From Acidobacteriota bacterium (GTDB lineage: Bacteria; Acidobacteriota; Thermoanaerobaculia; Multivoradales; Multivoraceae), in NCBI GenBank assembly GCA_028877275.1, contig JAPPFP010000022.1:1-64000 (forward strand): a stretch of 64,000 bases of DNA, given 5' to 3'. Shown piece after piece: positions 62,306 through 64,000 of the stretch. Under the pieces are notes generated by a model. The model was not told the origin of the DNA. It was given only the letters and a program-made list of their open reading frames with translations, and did not search any database. Each line of letters opens with the position of its first letter. Within the stretch, counting starts at the first letter, position 1. The translations under genes were made by a program, and so were the position numbers.

Positions 62306-63907
62306 ATGCCGCTGACCGAGAGCCACGTTCCCGCCGATACCAGTTCGCCTGTCCTGGAAACGACGGTCGGCGGCATCCTGCGCGACGCCGCGGCCAAGGC
62401 CCCGGACACGGTAGCGCTGGTCGAGGGCGCGCCGGGCGAGCGGCGAAGCTGGACGTACTCCGAACTCCTGGCCGACGCGGAGCGCGTGGCCCGGGCGCTG
62501 GCCGCCCGCTTCGAGAAGGGCGATCGGGTCGCCGTCTGGGCGCCGAACATCCCGGAATGGGTGCTGCTCGAGTACGGCGCGGGACTCGCCGGCGTGGTCC
62601 TGGTGACGGTCAACCCGGCGTACCAGCCGAAGGAACTCGAGTACGTGCTGCGCCAGTCCCGGTCGTCCGGCATCTTCTACCTGCGCACGTTCCGCGGCAA
62701 TCCGATGGAGGAGTCGCTGAAGCAGGTGGCGGCCGGGCTGCCGGACCTCCGGGAGATCATCCCGTTCGACGAGTTCGAGGAGTTCGTCGCCTCGGCGCCG
62801 GACGATGTCGAGCTTCCTGAGGTGAGTCCGGACGACCCGGTCCAGATCCAGTACACGTCAGGCACCACCGGTTTCCCCAAGGGCGCCTACCTGCACCACC
62901 GCGGGATCACGAACAACGCCCGTTTCGTCGCCGAGCGCTTGGGTGTCACGCCCGGCGACGCCTACGTCAATCCGATGCCCCTGTTCCACACGGGCGGCTG
63001 CGTGCTGGGCGTCCTCGGTCCCTGCCAGCAGCAGGCGACCCTGGTCAACCTGGTCATGTTCGAACCCGGGCTCATGCTGGCGCTGGTCGAAGAACTCCGC
63101 GCCACGCACCTGCTCGGGGTGCCGACGATGCTGATCGCGGTGATGGAGCATCCCGACTTCGCCAACCGCGACCTGTCGTCGGTTCACACCGTCTGCTCGG
63201 GCGGCGCAACGGTTCCGGCCGACCTCGTGCGCCGGATCGAGAAGACGCTCGGGGTGCAGTTCTCGATCATCTACGGCCAGACCGAGGCGTCGCCGGGCGT
63301 CACGCTGATGAAGCCGGACGACAGCGAGGAGGACAAGGCGAACACGCTCGGTCCGGTGCTGCCGCAGACGGAGATGAAGGTGATCGACCCTTCGACCGGC
63401 GCCACGCTGCCGATCGGCGAACAGGGCGAACTCTGCTGCCGCGGCTACCTCGTGATGCTCGGCTACTTCGAGATGCCCGACAAGACGGCCGAGACGATCG
63501 ACGAGGACGGCTGGCTTCACACCGGCGATCTGGTGACGATGGACGACCGCGGCTACACGAGGATCACCGGCCGGCTGAGGGACATGATCATTCGCGGCGG
63601 CGAGAACATCTACCCGCGGGAGATCGAAGAGCTGCTGTTCGAGCATCCCCAGGTCGCGGACGTCGCGGTCGTCGGCCTGCCGGACGAGCGCTGGGGAGAG
63701 ATCGTCGGCGCGTTCGTTCGCGACGCGGACCCGTCGAACCCGGCGAGCGACGGCGAGCTTCACACCTACTGCCGCGAGAACCTGTCTCCGCAGAAGACGC
63801 CCAAGGCCTGGTACCGGGTCGACGAGTTCCCGCTCACGCCGTCCGGCAAGATCCAGAAGTTCGTGCTGGTGGAGGAGTGGCGGAAGGGGGCCTACAGCGC
63901 GGCCTGA
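62306..63907 (+). CDS. AMP-dependent acyl-CoA synthetase/ligase
   Basis: A 533-residue adenylating enzyme. The AMP-binding core has YTSGTTGFPKGA (183-194), YGQTEASPGVT, and the C-terminal GRLRDMIIRGGENIYPREIEE and SGKIQK (catalytic Lys near 520) motifs. Such enzymes activate a fatty or related carboxylic acid as acyl-AMP and then the CoA ester. Substrate class (medium-chain or aromatic acid) is not fixed by sequence. It has its own Shine-Dalgarno and an intrinsic terminator about 40 nt after the stop. Confidence 0.9.
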   Translation: MPLTESHVPADTSSPVLETTVGGILRDAAAKAPDTVALVEGAPGERRSWTYSELLADAERVARALAARFEKGDRVAVWAPNIPEWVLLEYGAGLAGVVLVTVNPAYQPKELEYVLRQSRSSGIFYLRTFRGNPMEESLKQVAAGLPDLREIIPFDEFEEFVASAPDDVELPEVSPDDPVQIQYTSGTTGFPKGAYLHHRGITNNARFVAERLGVTPGDAYVNPMPLFHTGGCVLGVLGPCQQQATLVNLVMFEPGLMLALVEELRATHLLGVPTMLIAVMEHPDFANRDLSSVHTVCSGGATVPADLVRRIEKTLGVQFSIIYGQTEASPGVTLMKPDDSEEDKANTLGPVLPQTEMKVIDPSTGATLPIGEQGELCCRGYLVMLGYFEMPDKTAETIDEDGWLHTGDLVTMDDRGYTRITGRLRDMIIRGGENIYPREIEELLFEHPQVADVAVVGLPDERWGEIVGAFVRDADPSNPASDGELHTYCRENLSPQKTPKAWYRVDEFPLTPSGKIQKFVLVEEWRKGAYSAA

Positions 63908-63944
63908 GATCTGACATGATCGCCGCTCTTCACGCAGACTTCCC

Positions 63945-63972
63945 ACCGCCGCTTGGCTGCTAGCGGCGGTTT
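63945..63972 (+). terminator. Intrinsic terminator after the acyl-CoA synthetase
   Basis: A 9-bp stem ACCGCCGCT (63945-63953) / AGCGGCGGT (63962-63970) with an 8-nt loop is followed by TT and CC. The remaining bases to the window end (63973-64000) show no gene. Confidence 0.75.
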
Positions 63973-64000
63973 CCACATGCAGGCTCTCAGATCCAACGTC

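Noticed and set aside
1-64000. tRNA, rRNA, CRISPR arrays, prophage and transposase genes
   Set aside because: I looked for the typical motifs (tRNA TpsiC arm, regularly spaced repeats, DDE/HTH transposase motifs) by eye and saw none; a tRNAscan/CRISPR search could still find something small.

Overview
The window is a dense, GC-rich, chromosomal-looking stretch from a diderm (Gram-negative) bacterium. Evidence for an outer membrane includes two TonB-dependent receptors, a lauroyltransferase-type lipid A acyltransferase, an outer-membrane efflux lipoprotein, two RND adaptors, an RND pump and a RecBCD set. I see no rRNA, tRNA, ribosomal-protein operon, phage module, transposase gene or CRISPR array. 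No phylogenetic marker is decisive. The very high GC, leaderless TANNNT-type promoters, cytochrome c/copper monooxygenase fusion and secreted protein at the left edge make me lean towards an Acidobacteriota-like lineage, but this is a guess.

Layout. 1-4472 (minus): the start of a secreted protein, then a sarcosine-oxidase-like operon read A(-gamma fusion)>B>D. 4473-4739: an intergenic region holding a 165-bp MITE-like element with perfect 27-bp terminal inverted repeats and an 8-bp target-site duplication. 4740-8050 (plus): SDR reductase, ketoacyl synthase and an MpaB/rubber-oxygenase-like protein. 8069-16320 (minus): a TonB receptor with an Asp/His-rich loop, then START-like protein > HupE/UreJ-like protein > membrane-anchored protein > GST > RND pump. 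16387-23515: RidA-like protein (plus), then a minus-strand operon of outer-membrane factor > RND adaptor > GH16 lipoprotein > second, paralogous adaptor > ACP > acyltransferase. 23621-28574: squalene-synthase-like enzyme, second MpaB-like oxygenase, kynureninase and the cytochrome c/copper monooxygenase fusion, ending in an intrinsic terminator.

28643-37406 (minus): recC-recB-recD with 4-nt overlaps. 37513-37736: a cobalamin riboswitch in front of a BtuB-like receptor (37737-39638). 39783-46102: surface-glycan genes (methyltransferase, GT-C glycosyltransferase, flippase, GT2, sulfatase-fold lipoprotein). 46150-52098: two divergent Tat-type flavin amine oxidoreductases and a dimethylglycine/sarcosine-dehydrogenase-like enzyme. 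52139-57137: a nucleotide-heptose-type sugar operon (nucleotidyltransferase-phosphatase fusion, epimerase, RmlC-like isomerase, GHMP kinase, C-methyltransferase). 57148-63907: a putative zinc-protease lipoprotein, PQQ-type beta-propeller protein, GT2, hexapeptide acetyltransferase, DUF4160 protein, MBL hydrolase and acyl-CoA synthetase with a terminator.

Genes work together as methylated-amine catabolism (sox operon, DMGDH-like, amine oxidases), envelope export and metal/B12 import, surface glycan assembly, and recombinational repair. Expression appears to follow one rule: operon-first genes have a TANNNT hexamer ending 6-13 nt before the start codon, which implies leaderless or near-leaderless mRNAs, whereas operon-internal genes are coupled by ATGA/GTGA overlaps. 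Only a few genes (left-edge gene, 27162, 37737, 62306) show a clear Shine-Dalgarno leader.
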